Source of the DNA: Anammoximicrobium sp964409865
Lineage (GTDB): Bacteria; Planctomycetota; Planctomycetia; Pirellulales; Pirellulaceae
DNA: 8,298 nucleotides
Assembly: GCA_964409865.1 (NCBI GenBank)
Contig: CAYPGE010000414.1
Coordinates: forward strand, 1-8,298
Direction: 5' to 3'
The position numbers and the translations under genes were made by a program. Under the pieces are notes generated by a model. The model saw nothing but the letters and a program-made list of their open reading frames with translations. It was not told the DNA's origin and did no database searches. Of this stretch, positions 1 to 6,218 are shown piece by piece; position 1 is the stretch's first letter, and each line of letters starts with the position of its first letter.

Positions 1-380
1 TCCAATGCGTCTCGCACCCAGAGCCTTAAGTCCGTGGCAACTTGATCGTTACGGCTGCGGCCCGTGTGCAGCTTGCGACCGACGTCGCCGAGCCGGCCGA
101 CCAGTTCCTTCTCGATGTGCATGTGGATGTCTTCCAACTCCACATGGTACTCGAATCGCCCCTCTTCGATCTCCAAACGAATGGCCTGCAAAGTCGCTTC
201 GATCAGCCGAGCCTCGGTTTCCGAAATCAGGCCCACCGCCGCCAGCATTTGGGCATGGGCAATCGAAGCGGCAATATCCTGCGCGTACAGCCGCTGATCA
301 AAGCTGATGCTTTCGGTAAAGCGTTCGACGCGGCGATCCGTCGCCTGCTGAAACACTCCGCTTCGGCTGGGGCTGGTCAA
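1..380 (-). CDS. argH: Argininosuccinate lyase, N-terminal part (runs off the left edge)
   Basis: Argininosuccinate lyase splits argininosuccinate into arginine and fumarate, the last step of arginine biosynthesis, in the cytoplasm. The reverse strand reads MTSPSRSGVFQQATDRRVE, then RFTESISFDQRLYAQDI, SIAHAQML, EDIHMHIEKELVGRLG, and finally KLHTGRSRNDQVATDLRLWV at the window edge. The ESISFD, SIAHA, ED-HM-IE and TGRSRNDQ blocks are hallmarks of the argH N-terminus; TGRSRNDQ is a substrate-binding segment of the fumarase/aspartase superfamily. About 126 residues are present, against roughly 460 in a full protein. No ATG exists in this frame. I chose the TTG at 378-380 because GAGGA lies six bases upstream and the resulting start, MTSPSRSGVF, resembles other planctomycetal ArgH proteins. 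A GTG at 402-404 is the alternative. A promoter lies just upstream (426-454). Family is sure; the start is likely. Confidence 0.95.
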   Translation of the reverse strand, partial: MTSPSRSGVFQQATDRRVERFTESISFDQRLYAQDIAASIAHAQMLAAVGLISETEARLIEATLQAIRLEIEEGRFEYHVELEDIHMHIEKELVGRLGDVGRKLHTGRSRNDQVATDLRLWVRDAL

Positions 381-425
381 AGGTCGTCCTCGTGTATCGA
401 TCACCGGGGTGACAACAACCCTTTC

Positions 426-454
426 ATGCTATGTAGCTTACGAACAGCTGTCAA
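426..454 (-). promoter_or_regulatory. Sigma-70-type promoter for argH
   Basis: On the reverse strand a perfect -35 box TTGACA (449-454) is followed after exactly 17 bases by TAGCAT (426-431) as the -10 box. Transcription would begin near 419, about 40 bases before the TTG start of argH. A short perfect inverted repeat, ACGAGC-aac-GCTCGT at 458-472, lies just upstream of the -35 box and could be a binding site or chance. Seen by eye; there is no experimental support. Confidence 0.6.
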
Positions 455-645
455 CGAACGAGCAACGCTCGTGCCTAAATTTTGGGCACCCCGCGCGAAA
501 CGGATTCTTGACTTGATCGGCAAATCCGACGCAAGTTGCGTGGTCCCTCCAGACGATAAAGCCAACATCGTCGATACAGATTAGCTGGAAGGTCTGCGCA
601 AAAACTGACCTGCTGGAAAATGCCCTGCGTCAGGTGAGGATCACC
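455..645. other. Gap between the divergent argH and lipoprotein genes, no gene
   Basis: This gap separates argH and the lipoprotein gene. It holds the dyad at 458-472 and a weak stem-loop around 471-489 (GTGCC with GGCAC). A 12-base sequence, GATCGGCAAATC at 515-526, recurs at 1555-1566 upstream of the next gene. Open frames across it show no recognisable protein. I see no convincing plus-strand promoter for the lipoprotein gene. Confidence 0.5.
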
Positions 646-1410
646 ATGTCAAGGACGTTCCTTATCGCTGCTTCACCCTGCCTCTTTGCGATTGCTTTGG
701 TCGGCTGCACGACGACGCGCACGTCCGATACGGCACGTACCGGCATCGAGCAGCTGCTGATCTCCAATGCTGTCGATCAGGCCTTGGAGAAGTACGATTT
801 CCGAACCCTCCAGGGACGGAAGGTGTTCATCGACGAGAAGTATCTGGACAGCGTGGACAAAGGCTATCTGCTATCATCAATACGCGAACGCATCCTCTAC
901 AACGGTGGACAGATTTGTTCGGAAGCCAAGGATGCCGAGGTGACTTTAGAGATTCGCAGTGGAGGCGTGGGAACCGACAACCTGGAGACGTTTGTCGGCA
1001 TCCCCAACATGTCGATACCCGGTCTGCTACCCATCGAAATACCGGATGTTAAAGTCTGGAATCGCACCAGCCAAACGGGCACTGCCAAGCTGGGAATTCT
1101 CGCGTATGAGACCAAAACTGGCGCGGTTTATCAGCAGGGTGGCCAGTCGCTGGCTCGGTCTGACGACACGAAGTGGTTCCTGTTGGGGATCGGCCCTTTC
1201 CAATCGGGGACGGTCAAGACGGAGGTCCAATCCGCGTCGGCCAATCCAACTGCGATAGCTCGATCCATGCCCAGTCAGCCGTCAACCTACATCGCCAGTG
1301 GCGCCGAGCCATCCGGGCCGCCGCAGAGCCTGCCAGCGGCAGCGACGAATGGGCCGTCCGCTTATCCTGCGAGTTATCCTGCGAGTGCCTATTCCGACGT
1401 GTACCGGTAG
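646..1410 (+). CDS. Exported lipoprotein of unknown function (DUF6655-like)
   Basis: A 254-residue protein with a classic lipoprotein signal: positive MSR start, hydrophobic stretch, then the lipobox L18-V19-G20-C21, so Cys21 should be lipidated and the protein membrane-anchored. The mature part opens TTTRTSDTARTGIEQLLISN and continues with a compact domain including KVFIDEKYLD and IPGLLPIEIPDVKVWNRTSQ. This resembles the planctomycetal lipoproteins I know as DUF6655, whose function is unknown. From about residue 190 the tail is rich in Ser, Ala and Pro, with the duplicated peptide YPASYPAS. I start at ATG 646 rather than the in-frame GTG at 634, because GAGGA at 636-640 lies five bases before the ATG and would be inside the gene otherwise. 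It is monocistronic by spacing: a stem-loop follows at 1424-1454. Lipoprotein call is strong; family name is from memory. Confidence 0.85.
   Translation: MSRTFLIAASPCLFAIALVGCTTTRTSDTARTGIEQLLISNAVDQALEKYDFRTLQGRKVFIDEKYLDSVDKGYLLSSIRERILYNGGQICSEAKDAEVTLEIRSGGVGTDNLETFVGIPNMSIPGLLPIEIPDVKVWNRTSQTGTAKLGILAYETKTGAVYQQGGQSLARSDDTKWFLLGIGPFQSGTVKTEVQSASANPTAIARSMPSQPSTYIASGAEPSGPPQSLPAAATNGPSAYPASYPASAYSDVYR
1362..1385 (+). repeat. 12-base perfect tandem duplication inside the lipoprotein gene
   Basis: TTATCCTGCGAG occurs twice back to back (1362-1373 and 1374-1385). It is in frame and gives the duplicated YPAS peptide near the C-terminus. The copies are identical, which suggests a recent slippage event or a variable tail length. 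Confidence 0.85.
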
Positions 1411-1423
1411 GGCAACGGGCACA

Positions 1424-1454
1424 GAAGCCCGGCTTTTTTGACAAGTTGGGCTTC
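1424..1454 (+). terminator. Stem-loop after the lipoprotein gene
   Basis: GAAGCCC (1424-1430) pairs with GGGCTTC (1448-1454). The stem continues inward to about 12 pairs, including two G-T wobbles, around the loop TTTTGAC. It begins 13 bases after the stop codon. There is no T run after the 3' arm, so Rho-independent termination would be weak. The 5' part, AGAAGCCCGGCTTTTT, is identical to that of the terminator at 3736-3766. Confidence 0.55.
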
Positions 1455-1571
1455 CGCGCCGTCCATCGGGGGATCACCGGACGAGACGGAGGATCAGCGA
1501 ATCCCTTTTTAGCATTTCCCAGATCCGACTGCGCGGGTAAGATAACGGCTCCTGGATCGGCAAATCGGGCA

Positions 1572-1595
1572 AGCTGACGCGTGTCAGCTGTTTTT
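1572..1595 (+). terminator. Short stem-loop with T run
   Basis: AGCTGAC (1572-1578) and GTCAGCT (1583-1589) form a perfect 7-pair stem with the loop GCGT. One base later come five Ts (1591-1595). This is a plausible intrinsic terminator. It lies 160 bases after the lipoprotein stop and 120 before the next start, so it could end lipoprotein transcripts that pass the first hairpin. It could instead sit in the leader of the downstream gene as an attenuator. Which role applies cannot be read from the sequence. Confidence 0.45.
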
Positions 1596-1718
1596 CGGAA
1601 GTGCGCTTGCCGATACCAGTTGCAATAGTGTCATGATCGGAAAATTCCCATCCTGGTAGCTGGCGGCCTGATCTGGCTTGCCGGTCTGCGAAAAAGCGCT
1701 TTTGTAAGGAGATCTCCA

Positions 1719-3674
1719 GTGCCCCGTTCTGCGTTTATGCTGATTGCCCTACTGACCTTGCCTCTGCTAGCGGGGACATCGCCCTGCCAGGCCGCTCGTC
1801 CCGGTGACTCGCTGATGCCTCCCACGACCAAGGGTTTTGTGTCGATTCCGGACGCAACCCGACTGCGTCAGGATTTTGAAAAGACGCAGCTGGGCCAGTT
1901 GGTAAACGACCCGGCGATGGAGCCGTTTATCGAGGACCTGATGCAACAGATGGAAAGCAAACTGGGCCGCACCGATTCGCGGCTGGGCATCAAGCCGGAG
2001 GACCTGAAAGGCGTTCACGGCGGCGAAGTGGCGATAGGCACGCTGCAACCCGGCGGCGACGCGAAGCAACACGCCCTGGCGTTGATCGTCGACGTCACGG
2101 GGCACACGGAGCAAGCCAACAAGTTGCTGGCGGACATCGCCAAGAAGATGAAAGGCAAAGGCGCCCAATCCTCGACGCGGACCGTCAGCGGCGTGTCGTT
2201 GACGACGTACGTGCTGCCGCGTCAGCGCGGCGAGACGGAGACGCAGAAGAACGTGTACTTCTTGCACGACCAGGTCCTGGTTGGGGTGGACCATGAAGTC
2301 GCTGCGCAAGAGATCCTGACGCGGTTGCTGGATCCGAAGCAGAAGTCCTTGAAAGATGATGGGGCCTACCAGGCGACCATGACTCGCGTGCGGGCAGCGG
2401 CGGGAGACGCGCAGCCGCACCTGCGCTGGTTTGTGGAACCGTTCGGCTACGTCGAGACGCTGCGCGCCTCGGCGGGCGGTCGCAAGAAGCGGGGGACGGA
2501 CCTGCTGAAAGTGCTGGCCAACCAGGGTTTCTCTGCCATCCAGGGACTGGGCGGTTTCGTGGAGTTTGCGACGGCCGAGAACGAGTTGGTCCATCGCACC
2601 TTTATCTACGCCCCGCCGGTCAATAGCAGTGGAGAGAAATACAACTTGGCCGCCCGTATGCTGAAGTTCCCCAACAGCAAAGACGCGGTACCGCCGGCTT
2701 GGATGCCGCATCAGACGACCAACTACCTGACGCTGCACTGGAAGATGAAGGAGGCGTTCGAACACTCCAAGAGCCTTGTCGATGAAGTCGCGGGCGCTCC
2801 GGTGTTCGAAGACATCTTGGATAGCTTGAAGAACGATCCCAACGGTCCGCGCGTCGATCTCCGCCAGGGCTTGGTGCGGCACTTGGGCGAACGGGCCAGC
2901 TTCTTTGCCGACTATCGCCTGCCGATCACCACCAGCAGCGAGCGCTGGCTGGTGGCGTTAGAGGTCAAAGATCCAGCCGCCGTGCAAGCCACGATCGACA
3001 AGGCGATGAAAGCCGACCCGGATGCCAAAAAGCACGTCATCGGCACGCACACCGTTTGGGAAATCATCGAACAACAGGAGCCTGCGGATGTGGAAGAATT
3101 GAACATCGCCAGCCCCGGCTTCGGCGAGTTCGGGGAGGCCGAGGAAGAGGAAGAAGAGGATCGCGGCCCGTTGCTGTCGCACGCGGCTTTCACGGTCGGT
3201 TTCGGGCAGCTGCTGGTTGCTTCCCACCTGGACTATCTCGAAGAGGTCCTCAACCGCGGCGCGGGTCAGCAGACGTTGGACAAGACGAAGGACTTCGTCA
3301 TGATCGACCACGCCCTGACGAAGATCGGGGCCGGCCAAGACGCGGTCCGTTACTTCTCGCGGATGGACAAAGAGTTCCACACGACCTACGAGTTGATCCG
3401 CCAAGGCAAGATGCCCGAATCCGAAACGCTCCTGGGCGACGCCCTCAACCGCCTGTTCGCTCCGGAAGAAAAGGGCGCGTTGCGCGAGCAGCAGATCCGC
3501 GGCAACAAGATGCCGGACTATGACAAGGTCCGCGTCTATCTGGGGCCTGCCGGGCTGTACGTCCAGTCGGAAGACAATGGCTGGTTCGTGGCTGGCTGCG
3601 TGCTGAAGAAGCCCGCCGACGGCATGGAAGCCGCTGGCCCCATGGTCTCGCGCCGCGGCAACGAGCGCCGCTGA
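1719..3674 (+). CDS. Large secreted protein of unknown function (DUF3352-like architecture)
   Basis: A 651-residue protein whose first ~25 residues (MPRSAFMLIALLTLPLLAG to CQA) form a signal peptide with likely cleavage at CQA/A; no other membrane segment is evident, so it should be periplasmic or secreted. The start is GTG at 1719, supported by AAGGAG at 1706-1711, seven bases upstream. The mature part begins with KGFVSIPDATRLRQDFEKTQ and LVNDPAMEPFIEDL, typical of abundant planctomycetal exported proteins that resemble DUF3352. Two segments look like copies of one element: about residues 120-145 (LALIVDVTGHTEQANKLLAD) and about 410-432 (WLVALEVKDPAAVQATIDKA). This suggests a duplicated two-lobe fold. 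An acidic patch with six glutamates in a row lies near residues 474-484. No catalytic motif is seen. A strong terminator follows at 3736-3766. Coding status is sure; function is unknown. Confidence 0.9.
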   Translation: MPRSAFMLIALLTLPLLAGTSPCQAARPGDSLMPPTTKGFVSIPDATRLRQDFEKTQLGQLVNDPAMEPFIEDLMQQMESKLGRTDSRLGIKPEDLKGVHGGEVAIGTLQPGGDAKQHALALIVDVTGHTEQANKLLADIAKKMKGKGAQSSTRTVSGVSLTTYVLPRQRGETETQKNVYFLHDQVLVGVDHEVAAQEILTRLLDPKQKSLKDDGAYQATMTRVRAAAGDAQPHLRWFVEPFGYVETLRASAGGRKKRGTDLLKVLANQGFSAIQGLGGFVEFATAENELVHRTFIYAPPVNSSGEKYNLAARMLKFPNSKDAVPPAWMPHQTTNYLTLHWKMKEAFEHSKSLVDEVAGAPVFEDILDSLKNDPNGPRVDLRQGLVRHLGERASFFADYRLPITTSSERWLVALEVKDPAAVQATIDKAMKADPDAKKHVIGTHTVWEIIEQQEPADVEELNIASPGFGEFGEAEEEEEEDRGPLLSHAAFTVGFGQLLVASHLDYLEEVLNRGAGQQTLDKTKDFVMIDHALTKIGAGQDAVRYFSRMDKEFHTTYELIRQGKMPESETLLGDALNRLFAPEEKGALREQQIRGNKMPDYDKVRVYLGPAGLYVQSEDNGWFVAGCVLKKPADGMEAAGPMVSRRGNERR

Positions 3675-3735
3675 ACGCGGCCCCGCCCAGCGCCGTGTCT
3701 GGAGTCGCAAGACAGCCGTTTTGTGGATTCGTCGA

Positions 3736-3766
3736 GAAGCCCGGCTTTTTCAAAAGGCCGGGCTTC
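3736..3766. terminator. Strong stem-loop terminator between convergent genes
   Basis: GAAGCCCGGC (3736-3745) pairs perfectly with GCCGGGCTTC (3757-3766). The stem extends inward to 14 pairs with one wobble and a three-base loop. TTTGTTG follows on the plus side. The hairpin lies 62 bases after the stop of the secreted-protein gene and 10 bases after the stop of the minus-strand small gene, so it probably serves both. Its 5' half matches that of the hairpin at 1424-1454. Confidence 0.8.
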
Positions 3767-3775
3767 TTTGTTGCG

Positions 3776-4081
3776 TTAGCCGCCCGTGCCGGTGAGCCCG
3801 TCAAGTGCGGAGCGCAGCGAGGCACGCAGGCTGTAAGCGGCCGTCTCCCCGATCAGGTCTTCCTTGTTGGCCTTGATGAGGCCCGCCACCAGCGTCCGAT
3901 GTTCGTTCCAGTCCGGGGGTCCGAACTGGCGTATGTCCACATACGCATCCTCAAACGTCGACGTGACCTTGGGAACGACGTGCAAGCCGTCCTGAGCGCG
4001 AAGGAAGTGGTACTTGAGCGATCCGAAAACCAGGGCCGCTCCAACAGCGACGCCGAACAAAAAACTTCCCAAACGCCCCAT
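3776..4081 (-). CDS. Small one-helix membrane protein, unknown function
   Basis: A 101-residue protein starting MGRLGSFLFGVAVGAALVFG. One transmembrane helix spans about residues 5-24, followed by a soluble part of about 75 residues with VVPKV, then TFEDAYVDIRQFGPPDW, and then AGLIKANKEDLIG. Small proteins of this plan, with a membrane anchor and a conserved YVDIR motif, recur in Pirellulales and have no known function. The short soluble domain probably faces the periplasm. I start at ATG 4081, where AGGAG stands seven bases upstream; the frame stays open to 4135, but that start has no ribosome site. A weak possible promoter on the reverse strand is TTGCCT (4149-4154), 18 bases, TAAAGT (4125-4130). 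The gene lies 134 bases downstream of the phosphatase gene on the same strand. It is convergent with the secreted-protein gene and shares its terminator. Confidence 0.8.
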   Translation of the reverse strand: MGRLGSFLFGVAVGAALVFGSLKYHFLRAQDGLHVVPKVTSTFEDAYVDIRQFGPPDWNEHRTLVAGLIKANKEDLIGETAAYSLRASLRSALDGLTGTGG

Positions 4082-4215
4082 CTTGCCGCTCCTATAGTGA
4101 ACGAAAGCCGCCGCGTGCGGCACAACTTTACCCAAAAAAGAAGGAGGGAGGCAAGCTGGATTTCTTGGGCGTCTGCCTGCGATTCGATTTTCTCGTCGCG
4201 AATTGGATCACCCTG

Positions 4216-4845
4216 TCACAGGTCGCCCGCGCCGGACAAGCCGACGGCGGCGAGGTGGTCAATTTGGTTATAGGCGGTCAATTCCCATCGTCCGTGACTG
4301 TCGCAGCGGACCGTGGTGATCGAGGCGTTTTCCAGCGTGGGCGCGGCGGGACCGGCGGGGATGGGGACCAACGCCGCCAGCGCGACGACCAACAGGCGGC
4401 CATGGGCGATGACCGCTGCCCGTTGGTGCCCGGCCGCGGCGATGTCGCGCAGGACGGCACAGCCGCGTTGCTGCAACATCCGCCGCGATTCGCCGCCGGG
4501 AACCACAAAGTCCGGTTCGCCCGAGATCCAGCGGGCAAACGCTTCCGGATACAACTGGGCGACTTCGGTTCGCAGCCGGTTCTGGAAGATACCCACGTTG
4601 ATTTCCTTCAAGCGGTCGTCGGTGCGGATGGGCAGGTTCAGCCGGTGGGAGACAATCTCGGCCGTCTCCAGCGCTCGCCGCAGTGGACTGGCATAGATCG
4701 CATCCACCCGTTGCGCGGCCAACGCTGCGGCGATCGCTTCGCCTTGCCGGCGTCCCAAGTCGGACAGCGGCACATCCAAATGGCCCTGGATGCGGCCCTC
4801 GGCATTGTACACGCTCTCGCCGTGACGCACACAATAGAAGTACAT
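4216..4845 (-). CDS. Histidine phosphatase superfamily protein (phosphoglycerate-mutase-like)
   Basis: A 209-residue cytoplasmic enzyme of the branch-1 histidine phosphatases, which transfer phosphate through a phosphohistidine. The hallmark VRHGES is at residues 6-11, so His8 is the phospho-acceptor and Arg7 is in the phosphate pocket. Other expected blocks follow in order: LSDLGRRQGEAIA near 28-40, YASPLRRALETAEIV with Arg56 at 51-65, LKEINVG with Glu82 near 79-85, GGES at 117-120 and the second catalytic histidine in VIAHGR at His148. The usual EG after the Glu82 block is replaced by QNRLR, so the substrate may differ from classic GpmB or CobC. I chose ATG 4845, with AAGGGA upstream, over a TTG 42 bases earlier, because VRHGES then lies at the normal distance from the N-terminus. 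Substrate cannot be named. Neighbours do not point to a pathway. Confidence 0.92.
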   Translation of the reverse strand: MYFYCVRHGESVYNAEGRIQGHLDVPLSDLGRRQGEAIAAALAAQRVDAIYASPLRRALETAEIVSHRLNLPIRTDDRLKEINVGIFQNRLRTEVAQLYPEAFARWISGEPDFVVPGGESRRMLQQRGCAVLRDIAAAGHQRAAVIAHGRLLVVALAALVPIPAGPAAPTLENASITTVRCDSHGRWELTAYNQIDHLAAVGLSGAGDL

Positions 4846-4941
4846 GGGGATCCCTTGCGGCCCTTCCGGGCCATAGCCCGTCAGCAAATGGTCGATGTTG
4901 CGCAGCGACTAGCGGCACTCAAGAGGAGAGACTCACCACGG

Positions 4942-5051
4942 ATGGCATGGCGATACCACGGATGAGAAAGAACTGTCGATCTCCATCCGTGGTATTGCCA
5001 TGCCATTTGTGGGAAGACTGTCGGTCTTTATCCGTGGTATTGCCATGCCAT
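4942..5051. repeat. Cluster of three 22-base repeats, one inverted and two direct
   Basis: A 22-base sequence beginning ATCCGTGGTATTGCC occurs at 4985-5006 and again, identical, at 5030-5051. The reverse complement with a single base change is at 4942-4963. The two direct copies are 45 bases apart, and their flanks also match in part (CTGTCGATCTCC against CTGTCGGTCTTT), so the true tandem unit is about 45 bases. The inverted copy and the first direct copy can form a 22-pair stem with one G-T wobble and a 21-base loop. Inside the unit, CCACGGAT is itself reiterated. It looks like the short CACGGATG-type intergenic repeats seen in many planctomycete genomes. It lies between the DUF1080 stop and the phosphatase start. 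Confidence 0.9.
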
Positions 5052-5138
5052 CCCTGGGGAATTTCGATGCCCCGACCGCCCAATCCCCTTGGTATCATCG
5101 CGCCCGTTGTCTTTCTACCACTCGTACGCCTCAAAGAT

Positions 5139-5951
5139 TCACAGCCGCCGAATCCAGATGTTGCGGAAGCGGACGGGGCAGTGGTGGGCGCCGAAGGCCA
5201 GCGGGCCTTGGGCCGGCACGCCGTCGTAGCTGGCCAGACCGGCGTGCGGCGTGGAGCCGTAGATCTCCTGGTTGTGGTGTACCAGAACGCCGTTGTGGAA
5301 CATGGTCAGCCGGGCAGGCGCGGCTAGCTTGCCGGCGCCGTCAAATCTCGGCGCGACGAACACGATCTCGTACGTCTGCCACTGGCCCGGTTTGCGGCAG
5401 GCGTTGACGAGGGGCGGCGTTTGCGCGTACACCGCAGCCGCTTGGCCGTCGGGATAGATCTTGACCGAGGACGAGTCGAAGACTTGCACCTCGATCACTC
5501 CCAGCAAAAACACGCCGTTATTGCCGCGGTTCCAGATGCTTTCGGCCGGTTCGGTGGGAACCATCCACTCCAGGTGCAGTTGGCAGTCGCCGAACTCCTC
5601 TTTGGTGCGCATCGGGCCTTCGGTCGCCACCAGGCAACCTTCCTCGACCTTCCACTTGTTCGGCTCCCACAGCGCCACGTCGCGGCCGTCGAACAGCACG
5701 ATTGCGTCCGACGGGGCCGCGGCCTGCTCGGCTGCCGTCGGAGGCGGCACCGTCACCACCGGCGGCGCGGGCCGATCCGGGTCGTGAACGCGGAACCCCG
5801 ACCAAGGCTGGACCGGCGTGTCCTTGTAGCCGAAAACACCGGAGCCGTCTTTCGCATAGACCAGTTCATGCGTTTGGGCTTGTGACTGATGCGTCGCAAT
5901 CAACAGGACGGTCAGGCAAACCGCCACGAGACCAAGAGATCGGTGCGCCAT
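5139..5951 (-). CDS. Exported DUF1080 / 3-keto-disaccharide hydrolase-domain protein
   Basis: A 270-residue protein with a signal peptide (MAHRSLGLVAVCLTVLLIAT, cleavage probably after QSQA) and one DUF1080 domain, a concanavalin-like beta sandwich common in planctomycete secretomes. Some family members hydrolyse 3-keto-glycosides during polysaccharide or glycoside breakdown. Visible family blocks are IVLFDGRDVALWE at the domain start, DCQLHLEWMVP, NRGNNGVFLLGVIEVQVFDS, VYAQTPPLVNACRKPGQWQT, ARLTMFHNGVLVHHNQEI and the C-terminal PVRFRNIWIRRL. The usual LQDHG before PVRFRNIW is here AFGAHHC, a variant. The segment between signal and domain is proline-rich and probably a linker. The start is ATG 5951 with AAGGAG upstream. 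The frame is open to 6248, but that extension lacks a signal or homology. No terminator is clear downstream. Substrate unknown. Confidence 0.92.
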   Translation of the reverse strand: MAHRSLGLVAVCLTVLLIATHQSQAQTHELVYAKDGSGVFGYKDTPVQPWSGFRVHDPDRPAPPVVTVPPPTAAEQAAAPSDAIVLFDGRDVALWEPNKWKVEEGCLVATEGPMRTKEEFGDCQLHLEWMVPTEPAESIWNRGNNGVFLLGVIEVQVFDSSSVKIYPDGQAAAVYAQTPPLVNACRKPGQWQTYEIVFVAPRFDGAGKLAAPARLTMFHNGVLVHHNQEIYGSTPHAGLASYDGVPAQGPLAFGAHHCPVRFRNIWIRRL

Positions 5952-6050
5952 TGCTGGGCTCTCCTTGTTTGTGCCTATTGAGTGTGTCCTCGCCAGTCTA
6001 TCGCAGACGGCTCCCCATCTCAAGCGCCCGCGGGAAAGCAACCGCTCTTC
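5952..6050. other. Upstream region of the DUF1080 gene
   Basis: This short stretch holds the ribosome site of the DUF1080 gene on the minus strand. I see no promoter boxes close to consensus. The plus-strand frame of the reverse-transcriptase relic is open from 5982, but its residues up to 6050 resemble nothing I know. Confidence 0.4.
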
Positions 6051-6218
6051 GAGTTGCACAACTGCGTCCGTTACGGCCTGGCAAGCCGGAATCGTGACAA
6101 TCGGCCCGATTTCCGCGCCCACCCGGAGGGCCGCGTGAGTTTCGTCGAGTCCGTGAATCCGGCGGCGGGGCAGCGTCTTCGCGCCGTGCTCGAACGAATC
6201 GCATGGCCCGTCGCTTGA
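6051..6218 (+). pseudogene. Relic of a retron-type reverse transcriptase C-terminus
   Basis: This plus-strand frame ends with TGA at 6216-6218 and reads ELHNCVRYGLASRNR, DNRPDFRAHPEGRVSFVES, then VNPAAGQRLRAVLERIAW. It closely follows the end of retron-type RNA-directed DNA polymerases as I know them: LHNC-x-x-x-G, SQNR-x-x-x-x-DFRAHL-GRI-FVE, NP-x-x-G-x-LR and a terminal I-x-W. That segment follows the palm and thumb. The catalytic part, with its YxDD motif, is absent: the frame opens only at 5982, and residues before about 6051 do not match. Upstream is the opposite-strand DUF1080 gene. It therefore cannot be an active polymerase and is most likely a decayed remnant. The call rests on remembered family consensus. 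It could instead be a small expressed ORF, but no ribosome site is evident. Confidence 0.6.

Larger units (their letters stand above)
1411..1718. other. Intergenic region, about 310 bases
   Basis: No gene is supported here. It contains the two stem-loops at 1424-1454 and 1572-1595, a second copy of GATCGGCAAATC (1555-1566), and the Shine-Dalgarno AAGGAG at 1706-1711 of the next gene. I find no promoter with both boxes close to consensus. Confidence 0.5.

Noticed and set aside
42..584. Plus-strand open frame of 180 codons at the left edge
   Set aside because: It is antisense to argH and runs on into the argH promoter region; no family resemblance.
1767..2882. Long open frame (371 codons) on the minus strand
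   Set aside because: It lies wholly antisense to the secreted-protein gene, which has a signal peptide and a good ribosome site. The minus product is rich in Arg, His, Leu and Gln without family motifs, typical of a GC-rich antisense shadow.
2958..3710. Minus-strand open frame of 250 codons
   Set aside because: Also antisense to the secreted-protein gene, with no ribosome site and no recognisable domain.
4165..4965. Plus-strand open frame of 266 codons
   Set aside because: It is antisense to the histidine phosphatase gene, whose catalytic motifs are all in place on the other strand.
4942..5051. Possible CRISPR array
   Set aside because: There are only two direct copies, about 23 bases apart, plus one inverted copy. 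The spacers are similar to each other and no cas gene is present.
4919..5134. Minus-strand 71-codon frame with a repeated peptide (WHGNTTD)
   Set aside because: The peptide repeat is only the translation of the intergenic DNA repeat; there is no independent evidence of coding.
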